From Glutamicibacter arilaitensis Re117 (GTDB lineage: Bacteria > Actinomycetota > Actinomycetes > Actinomycetales > Micrococcaceae): DNA of 64,000 bases. The stretch spans positions 3,100,001-3,164,000 of the forward strand of contig NC_014550.1 of assembly GCF_000197735.1 (NCBI RefSeq), given 5' to 3'. Shown here one piece after another: positions 1 to 8,603 of this stretch. Every line of letters begins with the position of its first letter. Position 1 is the first letter of the stretch. Below the pieces are notes generated by a model that did no database searches, was not told the origin of the DNA, and saw only the letters and a program-made list of their open reading frames with translations. The translations under genes were made by a program, and so were the position numbers.

Positions 1-1
1 G

Positions 2-832
2 CCATTGCTCGTAGAGCGGGCAGCCACCAGCAGCAAGAAGGTCAACCCTGGTGCAAAGCTCAAGGGCCCCAAAGCCACCGCAATGCTCAAGAGCCTTCCG
101 GTCAAGGGCAAGGCGGCGGCCACCGGGTACAACCGGAACAAGAAGTTCGGCAATGGGTGGAAGGACTTCGACAAGGACAAATGCGATGAACGCCAGGACA
201 CCTTGTCCCGAGACATGTCCAAGGTGAAGTTCAAGGACCGCAAGAAGTGCACCGTAGCTTCGGGCACCCTGCATGACCGCTACACCGGCAAGAAGATCAA
301 CTGGAAGGTCAAGTCCGGCAGCGTCGATATCGACCATGTGGTGTCGCTGAAGAATGCGTGGATCTCGGGTGGCCAGAAGCTGTCCCAGACCCAGCGCCAA
401 GCGCTGGCCAATGACCCGTTGAACTTGATGGCCGCAAGTGCTTCGGCCAATCGTCAAAAGGGCGACAAGAACACGGCTGAATGGCTACCGAAGAACAAGT
501 CCTTCCGCTGCCAGTACGTCGCAACCCAGATCAGCGTCAAGAAGAAATACGCGCTGTCGGTGACCAAGGCTGAGAAGACGGCCATGTCCAAGGTGCTGAA
601 GACCTGCCGCAACCAGAAGGCCGCAAAGGTCACCACGATCAAGCCTGCCGGTTCAACGCCCAAGGCATCGCCGAAGAAGAATACGAACAAGGCGCCGTCC
701 GTCGTCAAGGGCACGGTGCATCCCGGCGCTTATTGCAAGGCTGCGGATAAGGGAAAGCGCGGCAAATCCAAGGCCGGCAAGTACTACACCTGCAAGGCCG
801 ATGCCAAGGGCAAATTGCGCTGGCGTGCCTGA
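2..832 (+). CDS. DUF1524 (GmrSD/HNH-like) nuclease with C-terminal excalibur domain, 5' partial
   Basis: The frame is open to the left edge, so the true start and probably a signal peptide lie outside the window; a TTG at 5 is only the first possible start inside it. The middle of the protein carries the DUF1524 HNH-like core: VDIDHVVSLKNAW, followed by NDPLNL and NRQKGDKN, giving the conserved D-H, N and K-x-D positions. The C-terminus (GAYCKAADKGKRGKSKAG, then YYTCKAD) is an excalibur-like two-cysteine domain. Such proteins in actinobacteria are usually secreted or cell-wall nucleases (family knowledge); the substrate cannot be inferred. The protein is very lysine-rich. A hairpin terminator follows directly. 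Confidence 0.85.
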   Translation, partial: PLLVERAATSSKKVNPGAKLKGPKATAMLKSLPVKGKAAATGYNRNKKFGNGWKDFDKDKCDERQDTLSRDMSKVKFKDRKKCTVASGTLHDRYTGKKINWKVKSGSVDIDHVVSLKNAWISGGQKLSQTQRQALANDPLNLMAASASANRQKGDKNTAEWLPKNKSFRCQYVATQISVKKKYALSVTKAEKTAMSKVLKTCRNQKAAKVTTIKPAGSTPKASPKKNTNKAPSVVKGTVHPGAYCKAADKGKRGKSKAGKYYTCKADAKGKLRWRA

Positions 833-844
833 GCCAGATCAAGC

Positions 845-870
845 GAAAGCGGGGAGTCATCCCCGCTTTC
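845..870. terminator. Bidirectional hairpin terminator
   Basis: An 11-bp perfect stem (GAAAGCGGGGA with TCCCCGCTTTC) with a GTCA loop lies between the convergent nuclease and metal-permease genes. T-rich sequence follows on the + side and, less strongly, on the - side. Confidence 0.85.
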
Positions 871-889
871 TTTGCGCTGTCTTCGTTTT

Positions 890-1765
890 CTAGCCTCTGG
901 CGACAAGCGCCTTGCGCCGTCCCTTGCTGGCGATAGCGGTAGCGATGAGTCCCTGCTTTGGACTGAAGAGGTAAGCAATTCCAAAGATCGCCGCTTGCGC
1001 CAAAACCACCATTGCACCGGTCGACGCATCGAGGTAGTAGCTGAGGTAGACGCCCAAGATACCGGCACTGGCTGCGAGGACCGGAGCGAGCAGAAGCATC
1101 TTCCCGAACCGATCAGTGAGCAGGTACGCCGTAGCGCCGGGGATGATCAGCATGGCTACCACCAGGATCACTCCCACGGCTTGCAGTGCAACTACTGAGG
1201 TCATTGCCAATAGCCCCAAAAGCACCGCCCCGATTAGCCGCGGGCTCATGCCCAAGGCATGCGCGTGCGTTTGATCAAAGGCATAGAGGGTGAAGTCTTT
1301 GCGCTTGAGAATCAGGATGGCGAAGGTGATCGCGCCAAGCACCAATACCTGCCATAGATCGCTGGCGGAGACTCCAAGCAAGTTGCCAAAGATGATGTGG
1401 TTCAGATCCACATGGCTTGGCGTGACCGAGATCAGCACCAGCCCGATGGAGAAGAGCGTGGTGAAGACAATGCCGATGGCCGCGTCTTCCTTGAGCTTGG
1501 TGGTGTCGCGTACTCCCCCGATCAGGGCCACCGCCAGGAATCCGAAGACCAGGGCACCGAGGGCAAAAGGGGCACCGGCGATATAGGCCAGCACCACACC
1601 GGGCAGCACCGCATGGGATACCGCATCGCCCATGAGTGACCATCCGATGAGCACCAGCCAGCAGGAAAGCACTGCACACAGTACGGCGGCGATAATGGTT
1701 ACCAGCAGCGCACGCACCATGAAGGTGTAGCTCAACGGTTCGGCCAGTAATTCGATGAGGTTCAT
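890..1765 (-). CDS. Metal ABC transporter permease, ABC-3 family (manganese type)
   Basis: A 291-residue, very hydrophobic protein with about eight membrane spans, of the ZnuB/MntB/SitC (ABC-3) family. It begins MNLIELLAEPLSYTFMVRAL, a typical N-terminus of this family, followed by SWLVLIGWSLMGDAVSHAVLPG, where the family has its conserved loop. It forms the membrane channel of an importer with the ATPase (stop/start overlap of 4 bases at 1762-1765) and the binding protein upstream. Manganese as the substrate is inferred from the binding-protein ligands and the operator, not from this subunit. Confidence 0.9.
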   Translation of the reverse strand: MNLIELLAEPLSYTFMVRALLVTIIAAVLCAVLSCWLVLIGWSLMGDAVSHAVLPGVVLAYIAGAPFALGALVFGFLAVALIGGVRDTTKLKEDAAIGIVFTTLFSIGLVLISVTPSHVDLNHIIFGNLLGVSASDLWQVLVLGAITFAILILKRKDFTLYAFDQTHAHALGMSPRLIGAVLLGLLAMTSVVALQAVGVILVVAMLIIPGATAYLLTDRFGKMLLLAPVLAASAGILGVYLSYYLDASTGAMVVLAQAAIFGIAYLFSPKQGLIATAIASKGRRKALVARG

Positions 1766-2517
1766 TCCCCGCCTCGCTTCATGGGATCCAGGCCGAAGGC
1801 CAGTGCCAGATTTTCGGCTTGCAGCACCTGATCCGGATGCCCGTGCATCAGCACTTTGCGCATCAAGAGCACCGCTTCATCGGCCAGCTCAGGCAGTGCG
1901 TGCAAGTCATGGGTTGAGATCAAAACGCTGCCTCCGTCATCGGCGACTTCGCGCAGCAACTTGGTGATGGTCGCTTCGCTGCGCTTGTCTACGCCGGCAA
2001 AAGGCTCATCAAGCAGCATGATGCTGGCTCCTTGGGCTATGCATCGCGCAACAAACGCGCGCTTCTTCTGCCCGCCGGAAAGCTGGCCGATTTGCCGGTC
2101 GGCAAAACTGGTTAGTTCCACCCGGGCCAGGGCTTCATCCACGGCCGCGTGATCCTTCTTCTTGGCACGCCTAGTCCAGCCCATTTGCCCATAGCGTCCG
2201 GTCATCACCACTTCCCGTACCGAGATCGGAAAGTTCCAGTCCACCGCTTCGCTTTGCGGAACGTAGGCGAGCTGTCCGCTCTTCCGCGCTTGCAGCGGGT
2301 CGGTGCCGTTGATGCGCACGCTTCCGGTGTCGGGCTTGATCTGCCCCATGATGGTTTTGAATAGCGTGGACTTGCCGGAGCCGTTCATCCCGACCAGCCC
2401 GCAGACCCGTCCTCGGCCCAATTGCAGGTTGGCTTTATCCAGAGCCAGTACCGGTCCGTAGTGGACGGTCGCGGCCGAAACGTCAATTGACAGGGCATCG
2501 CTGGGCTTCGTGTTCAT
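1762..2517 (-). CDS. Metal ABC transporter ATP-binding protein
   Basis: A 251-residue ABC ATPase. The Walker A motif GMNGSGKST is at about residues 43-51, the signature LSGGQ at 146-150 and the Walker B motif IMLLDEP at about 166-172, with a switch histidine in STHDLH. It energises the adjacent ABC-3 permease. It overlaps both neighbours by 4 bases, so the three genes are translationally coupled in the order binding protein, ATPase, permease. Confidence 0.92.
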   Translation of the reverse strand: MNTKPSDALSIDVSAATVHYGPVLALDKANLQLGRGRVCGLVGMNGSGKSTLFKTIMGQIKPDTGSVRINGTDPLQARKSGQLAYVPQSEAVDWNFPISVREVVMTGRYGQMGWTRRAKKKDHAAVDEALARVELTSFADRQIGQLSGGQKKRAFVARCIAQGASIMLLDEPFAGVDKRSEATITKLLREVADDGGSVLISTHDLHALPELADEAVLLMRKVLMHGHPDQVLQAENLALAFGLDPMKRGGE

Positions 2518-3458
2518 GGTGTTCGGCCTTTCAATGCACGGGCGATTGCCTGGGTGTCATGTGTAATCAGATCCAAGTAGCTCGGTACCGGTCCCCCGGG
2601 TTCCGATAATGAGTCCACATAGAGCGTTCCGCCGTAGACGGCCTCGGTTGATTCAACAACTCGTTGCATGGCCGCATCAGATACCGTGGATTCGCAGAAG
2701 ACCGCCGGGACATCGTTTGCCCTGACGTAGTCGATAGCAGCTGCCACCTTGCGCGGCGTAGCTTGTGATTCAGCGTTGACGGCCCAGAGATACTTTTCGG
2801 CCATGCCCGTATCCCGGGCCAAGTAGCTGAAGGCTCCTTCGCAGGTCACCAATACGCGTTGGTGTTCTGGAATTTCTTCAAGCTCAGTTTCGAGTTGCTC
2901 GTGGACTTTTTGCAGCTTGGCTTGGTAGGTCTTGGCGTTTTCCCGGTAGTTCTGCGCATGCTCCGGGTCCAGTTCGCTGAATGCCTGCGCCATGGTATCG
3001 ACATATGTCTTGACGTTCAGGGGGCTCATCCACGCATGCGGATTGGGTTTCCCGGCACCTTCTTCTTGGGCGATGTCGATGGGCGGGATTCCCTGGCTGA
3101 TGGTGACATGTGGGGCGTCATTATCCGCGACGAATTGTTGGAACCAAGCTTCGAGATTCAGTCCGTTATCGAGGATGAGGTCGGCTTGCGATGCGCGGCG
3201 CAGATCATCCGGGGTTGGTTCGTAACCGTGGATCTCTGCGCCAAGGCGAGTAATGGATTCGACGCGCAGGTGCTCACCGGCGACGTTCTGCGCAATATCC
3301 TGCAACACGGTGAAGGTGGTCAGTACGACTGGCCGTGGGTCATCTGCACTGGGCTGGTCTGCGGTCGGGCTGTTCCGGGCACAGCCAACTGCCACTAGCA
3401 TCGGCATCAGCAGCAATGCCAGCGTTCGGATTATCCGGTGCCTGCCGGTTGTCATCAT
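2514..3458 (-). CDS. Manganese-type ABC substrate-binding lipoprotein
   Basis: A 314-residue ZnuA/PsaA-like (cluster A-I) lipoprotein. A signal peptide ends in a lipobox at Cys26 (LVAVGC). The metal ligands that can be aligned are His77, His141 (NPHAWMSP), Glu207 (CEGAFSYL) and Asp282 (YVDSLS). The H-H-E-D set is the one known from manganese/iron binders such as PsaA, whereas zinc binders usually have a third histidine. There is also no His-rich loop. It is the first gene of the operon, with a GAGG Shine-Dalgarno sequence. Manganese, possibly with iron, is the most likely substrate; zinc is less likely. Confidence 0.88.
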   Translation of the reverse strand: MMTTGRHRIIRTLALLLMPMLVAVGCARNSPTADQPSADDPRPVVLTTFTVLQDIAQNVAGEHLRVESITRLGAEIHGYEPTPDDLRRASQADLILDNGLNLEAWFQQFVADNDAPHVTISQGIPPIDIAQEEGAGKPNPHAWMSPLNVKTYVDTMAQAFSELDPEHAQNYRENAKTYQAKLQKVHEQLETELEEIPEHQRVLVTCEGAFSYLARDTGMAEKYLWAVNAESQATPRKVAAAIDYVRANDVPAVFCESTVSDAAMQRVVESTEAVYGGTLYVDSLSEPGGPVPSYLDLITHDTQAIARALKGRTP

Positions 3459-3544
3459 TACTTGTTGCCCTCGTGTCCTGAGCGTCTCGGCGTTGTTCCT
3501 GCGTCGTTGCAGAAACCCTCAAGCGAGAATCTTCGCTCATACAC

Positions 3545-3576
3545 AGGATAATGTTCGAGGGGTCAAACATTCAATT
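3545..3576 (-). promoter_or_regulatory. Promoter and MntR-like operator of the metal ABC operon
   Basis: On the minus strand a -35-like TTGAAT and a -10-like TATCCT are separated by 18 bp. Between them lies an 18-bp inverted repeat, TGTTTGACCCCTCGAACA (3552-3569), whose arms extend to 9 bp each (8 of 9 matching) at 3550-3571. Its TGTT-N10-AACA layout resembles the manganese-regulator site described in Corynebacterium. Placing it across the promoter fits repression by metal-loaded MntR; this is inference. Confidence 0.6.
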
Positions 3577-3587
3577 CGATGACGCAC

Positions 3588-4568
3588 TCATTCAATGCTC
3601 AGTTCATAAATTAGTCGAGCCGCGCTGCGTGCGGTCCGAGAGTCAACGTCGAAGCGCGGATTCAATTCCACGACATCCGCGACGGCAAGTTTTCCGCTAG
3701 CCACGACTTGCTGGCACACCGCGCGAATGACCTCATAGGGCACCCCGAAACCGGCCGGTGCGCTAACTCCCGGGGCAACACTGGCAGGCAGGACATCAAG
3801 GTCAATAGTCAAATACAAGAGATCAATTTGCTCAAGGAAGCCGGCGACAAACCGCTGGGATTCATCCAGCTTGCACTGCGTATCCAGCAGGTAGCTCACG
3901 CCGAGCTCATCAGCGGTATCGAAGAGCGCTTTGGTATTTCCTGGGCGGCTGATACCCAACACGGCGTAGTGGATTTCGCGGCCCTGGCGTTGCATTTCCT
4001 TGGCCAAATCAAGGAAGGGTGTTCCGCTGGTGCGTTGCTTCTCCTCGCGCAGATCGAAGTGCGCGTCGAGGTTGAGAATACCGATGCGCTTACCCGTATC
4101 GGCAGCTGCATGCCGCAACAGTCCGTTTCCTGTACCGTAGGCCGTTTCGTGTCCGCCTCCGAGGACTATCGGCAATGACCCGGCGTCCAGCGCCTGGGCG
4201 ACGGCGAGCGCCAAACGCTCTTGGCCGCCTTCCAGATCGTCGCCTTCAACTACGACATCACCGAGGTCCAGCAAGGGACGGCGTTCATGAATAGCCATGG
4301 GGCTCAACGCGGTGCGCAGGGCCGCCGGGCCATCAACCGCGCCGACTCGCCCTTGGTTGCGCAGCACTCCGGCATCAGAGCAAAAGCCAATCAGTGCCAC
4401 TGCACCATCTAGTTCACTTGGCAAAGCCGTTGCTACGTGCTGATGCCAACGCAGATGCCCTACTCCCTCACCGTCGGTTCTCCCGCCCCAGGCATTTGCC
4501 TCTCGGTCGGTACTGAATCGCGGTTGTGCTGCTTTTTCACCCATAGGACTAAGCAGACCAGATTCCAT
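3588..4568 (-). CDS. hutG: Formimidoylglutamase (arginase/agmatinase family)
   Basis: A 326-residue ureohydrolase-fold enzyme. All manganese ligands are visible: His140 in GGGHE, Asp168/His170/Asp172 in NLDAHFD, and Asp256/Asp258 in TIDLDVLP. The ASVAPGVSAPAGFG segment is typical of HutG, which hydrolyses N-formimidoyl-glutamate to glutamate and formamide in histidine breakdown. No hutU, hutH or hutI is nearby, so it stands alone here. The start at 4568 lacks a clear Shine-Dalgarno sequence; an in-frame ATG at 4544 is an alternative. Its manganese need makes the neighbouring importer a sensible, but unproven, companion. Confidence 0.82.
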   Translation of the reverse strand: MESGLLSPMGEKAAQPRFSTDREANAWGGRTDGEGVGHLRWHQHVATALPSELDGAVALIGFCSDAGVLRNQGRVGAVDGPAALRTALSPMAIHERRPLLDLGDVVVEGDDLEGGQERLALAVAQALDAGSLPIVLGGGHETAYGTGNGLLRHAAADTGKRIGILNLDAHFDLREEKQRTSGTPFLDLAKEMQRQGREIHYAVLGISRPGNTKALFDTADELGVSYLLDTQCKLDESQRFVAGFLEQIDLLYLTIDLDVLPASVAPGVSAPAGFGVPYEVIRAVCQQVVASGKLAVADVVELNPRFDVDSRTARSAARLIYELSIE

Positions 4569-4631
4569 ACTCGGGCACTACTGTTCATCCCAAGGTGTTG
4601 TCCAGTATTTCAGACTCAGCGGGCGTCCTGC

Positions 4632-5285
4632 CTAGTCCTCGTCAATAAAGACGAACGCAGTGGTGGACCCCGGTTCGATTTCCGTGAGTCCGGCATCCTG
4701 GATTACCGGCCCCACGGCATGTTGCGACAATGCGTCAAAGTCCGTGCGTGGAAGATGGCGGATCCCTACCGGTGCATGGGCCTTGAGCCAGCTTTCGATT
4801 CCCTGGCCGTCTGATTCAGTCAGCCAGGCAAACAGTGCGTGGGCGCACTGGGCTGCTGCCTTGCCGGTAGACATCTCCAAGGACGCATTGACGGCAATGT
4901 TGACCTTCGAAGTCAGAATCTCTTCGCTCTTAGGCAACTGGGTTCCGGAAACCTGCAGCTTGGCGATGAGCTTGGGCAGGTCTGCTGCGGGCAGCGGCGG
5001 AAGCCCTACAGCTTGCGCCTTGCCGACCTCGCTGACCATCTGGTCGGGGAACATTTCCAAGACCTTGGCAAACATCTTGGGGTTCGCACGGCGCACCGAT
5101 TTGGCGAAGGCTTGGGAGGCCCATTGCTGCCACTCCGGATTGTGCGGATCTTGCAGGTACGCGATGACTGCAGCACGCGAAACTGCCGAAAGGCCCTCAT
5201 CTTCGCTCGACGGATCTTCCTTGTCGATTCGGAGAATGATGGGCTGGACCAGTTCTCCGGGGTCGCGATCGCGCATTTCAGTCAT
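4632..5285 (-). CDS. Peptidyl-tRNA hydrolase of the PTH2 type
   Basis: A 217-residue protein whose C-terminal half from about residue 126 (SKVNIAVNASLEMSTGKAAA) matches the PTH2 fold: the lysine/serine-rich start of the domain, then QCAHALFAWL, and a terminal segment GSTTAFVFIDED. PTH2 enzymes release tRNA from stalled peptidyl-tRNA. Actinobacteria carry this in addition to a bacterial Pth. The N-terminal ~110 residues are helical and not recognised. It is a monocistronic gene on the same strand as hutG, 63 bases upstream of it. Confidence 0.75.
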   Translation of the reverse strand: MTEMRDRDPGELVQPIILRIDKEDPSSEDEGLSAVSRAAVIAYLQDPHNPEWQQWASQAFAKSVRRANPKMFAKVLEMFPDQMVSEVGKAQAVGLPPLPAADLPKLIAKLQVSGTQLPKSEEILTSKVNIAVNASLEMSTGKAAAQCAHALFAWLTESDGQGIESWLKAHAPVGIRHLPRTDFDALSQHAVGPVIQDAGLTEIEPGSTTAFVFIDED

Positions 5286-5525
5286 GGTTTCATTCTATGG
5301 CGAACCAGAACCGCGATGCACTCGGAACGTGGCCAGCAGTGACTCGATTGGCACAGCGAGCCCTTCCCGCCTGCTGCCTTGCGTCCTGCCCGGGCGGAGT
5401 CCGGCATTTGCACACCATCGTCCAATGTTTAACTAATGCTGGCCCATGGCGCGACGATTAAGAAAGCCCGTTATTTGCTATCGGGCACTTTCCCCATGCC
5501 GGCCAGTGTTTCAAGGAGAAACCCT

Positions 5526-6444
5526 ATGAGTTCTGCTGCTCCGGATTCTCGGGATTCACGCACTGCGGTGGACAAGGCGATGGCTTGAGCGGATCCTCCT
5601 TCAACTACGGCTTCTCGCTGACCCCAGAATTGGACTTGGTCAAGGCAGCGGTGGACGAGGCCAAGCAGGCGAAGATCGCCGTGCTGATGCTGCCAGGGCT
5701 TGGAACCATCCACGATCTGAACCAGGCCCATGAAGTTGGCGCATCGGTAGCCCGTATTGCCACCCCCTGCACCGAGGCAGACGTTTCGATCCAGCACTTC
5801 CAGCACGCTCGCAAGCTGGGCATGGAAACCGTAGGCTTCCTGATGCTCAGCCACCGCATCACCCCGAAGAACTTGCCAAGCAGGCACGCATTATGGCTGA
5901 TGCAGGGTGCCAGTGAGTTTACGTGGTGGACTCGGCCGGCGCGTTGATCCTGGATGATGCCTCTGACCGCGTTTCGGCGCTGGTCGCTGAGCTGGGCAGC
6001 GACGCACAGGTTGGCTTCCACGGCCACCAGAACATGAGCTTCGGCGTAGCCAACTCGGTGTATGCGGTGCGTGCCGGCGCCAAGCAGATCGATGGCACCT
6101 TGATGGCTCTGGGCGCAGGTGCGGGCAACTCCCCTACCGGGGTTCTGGCGGCCGCATTCGACCGTCTGGAAATCAAGACTGGTGCCGATATCCAGGGCGT
6201 CGTGGCTGCTGCTGAAGATGTAGTCAAGCCATTCATCACCCGCATGCCGGTGATGGATCGAACCTCGATCAGGCAGGGCTATGCAGGCGTGTACTCCTCG
6301 TTCTTAATCCATGCCGAACGAGCAGCAGATCGCTACGGGGTTCCTGCCTATCGCATCCTCGAAGAGGTAGGCAAGGCCGGATACGTCGGTGGTCAGGAAG
6401 ACATGATCGTGGACGTGGCAGTGCAGTTGGCTGCGCAGAAGTAG
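5526..6444 (+). pseudogene. 4-hydroxy-2-oxovalerate aldolase (DmpG/MhpE family), disrupted
   Basis: The sequence starts with a good ribosome site (AAGGAG) and ATG at 5526, reads about 17 codons and then jumps frame into [13 protein letters not shown], so roughly 40 N-terminal residues with the catalytic LRDG motif are gone. A one-base deletion near 5864-5865 shifts the frame again (after SHRITP the homologous reading continues [16 protein letters not shown]), and a TGA at 5914-5916 replaces what should be a cysteine codon. From [11 protein letters not shown] to the end (GGQEDMIVDVAVQLAAQK) the family match is intact. The gene cannot make an active aldolase; it is a remnant of a meta-cleavage pathway. 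Confidence 0.88.
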
Positions 6445-6511
6445 GACACCTACGCGTGCAACGGGAGCCGCAAAGTCTCAGACTAGGCGGCTTCCGTTTC
6501 CGTTCTTGAAG

Positions 6512-6913
6512 CTACGCGCTGAGGAAAGTCACGGTGATGCGCGCCGGGATCCGTGCGTACACCGCATGCAGGACGTTGGCTTCAACGAATATGCAGCCGC
6601 CAACGGCCAGCGGATATTTGCGCCCTTCTACGGTGAACTCGATTTTGCCTTCAATGACCGAGACGATGATCGGGGTGCGGGCTACATGTTCTTTCAGCTC
6701 GACATCCGCGTCAAAGGCAATTTCCGTAATCTGCGCTTTTTCCCCTGCGAAGATTCGCTTGGCCGCATATTTTCCCGGTTTCATCGGGTTGCGTTCCGCA
6801 TTGCCCAGCGCTGAAACCGAAATCAGCTCGTATTGTTCAGCAGCTGTATTTTTACTCAAGTGAATTCCCGCTTTCGGGTGTATATGAATCGGCGTCGATT
6901 TAACTACTAGCAT
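6512..6913 (-). CDS. Small cupin-domain protein
   Basis: A 133-residue single-domain protein with a cupin barrel from about residue 45: HVARTPIIVSVIEGKIEFTV followed by YPLAVGGCIFVEANVLHAV. Similar small cupins are poorly characterised. The ATG at 6913 has AAGGGG 9 bases upstream; a TTG at 6859 (MSKNTAAEQ...) is a possible alternative that would shorten the protein to 115 residues. It is divergent from the iclR-type gene. The function is unknown. Confidence 0.65.
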   Translation of the reverse strand: MLVVKSTPIHIHPKAGIHLSKNTAAEQYELISVSALGNAERNPMKPGKYAAKRIFAGEKAQITEIAFDADVELKEHVARTPIIVSVIEGKIEFTVEGRKYPLAVGGCIFVEANVLHAVYARIPARITVTFLSA

Positions 6914-7105
6914 GCTCCTTTTCCCCTTCGGGGTCCAACTGCCGCCGCAAACCTGCAGGCTTCTGCGCTGCCACACGTCAAGGCGTAAGCTTCCGAATCC
7001 AGGAACCCACGGCTGGCAGCTGCACCTTGCAACGCCGTGTTCTTTTTTACACGGGGTTTCCCGTTCAAGAAGCGCGGCAAATCCGGTCTGTGCCATGATC
7101 AGAGC

Positions 7106-7792
7106 GTGAATAAAGACGCTACCCCACCCTCTCGTACCGCAGGGTCGCAAACTCTCGCGCGCGGTCTAGCGGTCCTCCGCTTGGTCACGGAAGCTGCCGA
7201 CGGTTTGTCTCCCGCTGAGGTAGCCGCAGCAGCCGATGTGCATCGCACCGTGGCGTACCGGATTCTAAATACCTTGTGTGATGCCCAGATGCTGCACCGG
7301 GGATCCGATGGCCGCTACCGCGGCGCGGCCGGCTTGCTCCCCTTGGCCGCGGCTGGCCACCAGCATCTTCGCACCGCGGCTTTGCCTTTGCTGCGCGAAG
7401 CGGCCGATGAATTGGGCATCACCGTTTCGCTCTTGGTGCGCGAAGCAGATATCGCTGTGGTCTCGCCACGTCACGGCACCTATCACGTTGCTTTTTCCGA
7501 AGGCTCGCATCACCCCATCACACAGGGAGCCGCGGGCCTGGCACTGCAGGCTGCCGAACCCGAGCGCGCCACCGATTCCGAGCAGATCCGCGATGTGCGC
7601 AAACTTGGCTATGCACAGACCTTCGGGCAAGTGGAAGAGAACATGCATGGCTTGGCTGTGCCCCTGAAGCTCGGCGCCGGCCAGCCTTTTGCATGTCTGA
7701 ATGCGATTACCGTTCGCGAGCAGCATGCTGCGGATTCGGCCAAGACTCTGCAACGCATCGGGGCCGAACTTTCTCGGACTATCCGCACCTGA
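7106..7792 (+). CDS. IclR-family transcriptional regulator
   Basis: A 228-residue regulator started at GTG 7106 (VNKDATPPSRTAGSQTLARG). The N-terminal winged HTH is typical (LARGLAVLRLVTEAADGLSP, then VAAAADVHRTVAYRILNTL), followed by an effector-binding domain (YHVAFSEGSHHPITQGAAGLAL). IclR proteins commonly control aromatic-acid catabolism, and this one sits between two broken genes of such a pathway, which suggests it was their regulator. It appears intact. The downstream hydroxylase remnant begins within about 10 bases of its stop codon. Confidence 0.85.
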   Translation: MNKDATPPSRTAGSQTLARGLAVLRLVTEAADGLSPAEVAAAADVHRTVAYRILNTLCDAQMLHRGSDGRYRGAAGLLPLAAAGHQHLRTAALPLLREAADELGITVSLLVREADIAVVSPRHGTYHVAFSEGSHHPITQGAAGLALQAAEPERATDSEQIRDVRKLGYAQTFGQVEENMHGLAVPLKLGAGQPFACLNAITVREQHAADSAKTLQRIGAELSRTIRT

Positions 7793-7800
7793 TCCACTTT

Positions 7801-8535
7801 TCGGCATCAACCGATGAACGCCGCGACCACGCAAAGGCGATGGTTGACCTGTCGCTGACCATGGGCAAGGTCATCAAGATCGCCAACCCACTGGGAGTAT
7901 TCGCTCGCGATACGGCCTCCAGCGTGCTGAACCTCTTCCCTTCGGTGAAGAGCTACTTCGCCGACATGCGCTTCAAGCCCATGCCCCGCTACGTCAAGGG
8001 CGTGCTCGCTGACCCGAGCACTAAGGCTTCAGGAACCGCCAACGGCAAACTGACAAACAAGCTGATCCCCTTCACCACAGCAAACACCAACATTTCTCCA
8101 GTGGGCGTACAGTTCATCCAACCCAAGGTACGCACCGATGAACTCGGAACAGTGCTGCTTGATGAGGCTGTCGGAAAATGGTGGACATTGCTGGTCTGTG
8201 GCAATGATCCCGTTGATGTCCTGCCTGCCGAAACCCTCGCCAAGCTCAAGGATCTGGGCGCACGCCTCGTGGCCGTCGTTCCAGAAACACAGTATGAGTG
8301 TGCCAAGCGGGATATGCACGAAGAAACATTGGTCCTTGCAGATACTGCCGGGCGCCTGAAGAAATGGTTCGACGACCGCCCGACACCGATGCTGTTGATC
8401 CGTCCGGATCGATTCGTTGCTGGCGCCTGCCTGAACCAAGATGGCCCTGAAACCATCGATGCGGTCTTAGCGGCAATGAACTTCCATAGCTCAGCGCGCT
8501 CCGAGCAAGATCCAGCACCTGCACTAGCCAACTAG
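7801..8535 (+). pseudogene. C-terminal remnant of an MhpA-like FAD aromatic hydroxylase
   Basis: Homology begins abruptly at TDERRDHAKAMVDLSLTMGK and runs through KSYFADMRFKPMPRYVKG, VGVQFIQPKVRT, VLLDEAVGKWWTLLVCG to RPDRFVAG, the C-terminal third of 3-(3-hydroxyphenyl)propionate hydroxylases. The FAD-binding Rossmann domain and substrate domain (about 350 residues) are missing, and the iclR gene occupies the place where they should be. The frame stays open upstream into iclR, but that stretch is not hydroxylase-like. It is a deletion remnant, probably from the same pathway as the broken aldolase. Confidence 0.82.
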
Positions 8536-8539
8536 CATC

Positions 8540-8589
8540 AAAAGCGCGGGGCTTCACTGATCTAATGATCAGTGAAGCCCCGCGCTTTT
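8540..8589. terminator. Strong bidirectional terminator
   Basis: A perfect 23-bp stem (8540-8562 with 8567-8589) with a TAAT loop. The ends are A-rich and T-rich, so it can work on both strands between the hydroxylase remnant and the convergent membrane-protein gene. Confidence 0.92.
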
Positions 8590-8603
8590 TGCCGCGATAC
8601 GGT

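Noticed and set aside
7693..7800. A 280-residue gene starting inside iclR and covering the hydroxylase stump
   Set aside because: The part overlapping iclR has no homology or ribosome site; only the segment from about 7801 is hydroxylase-like.
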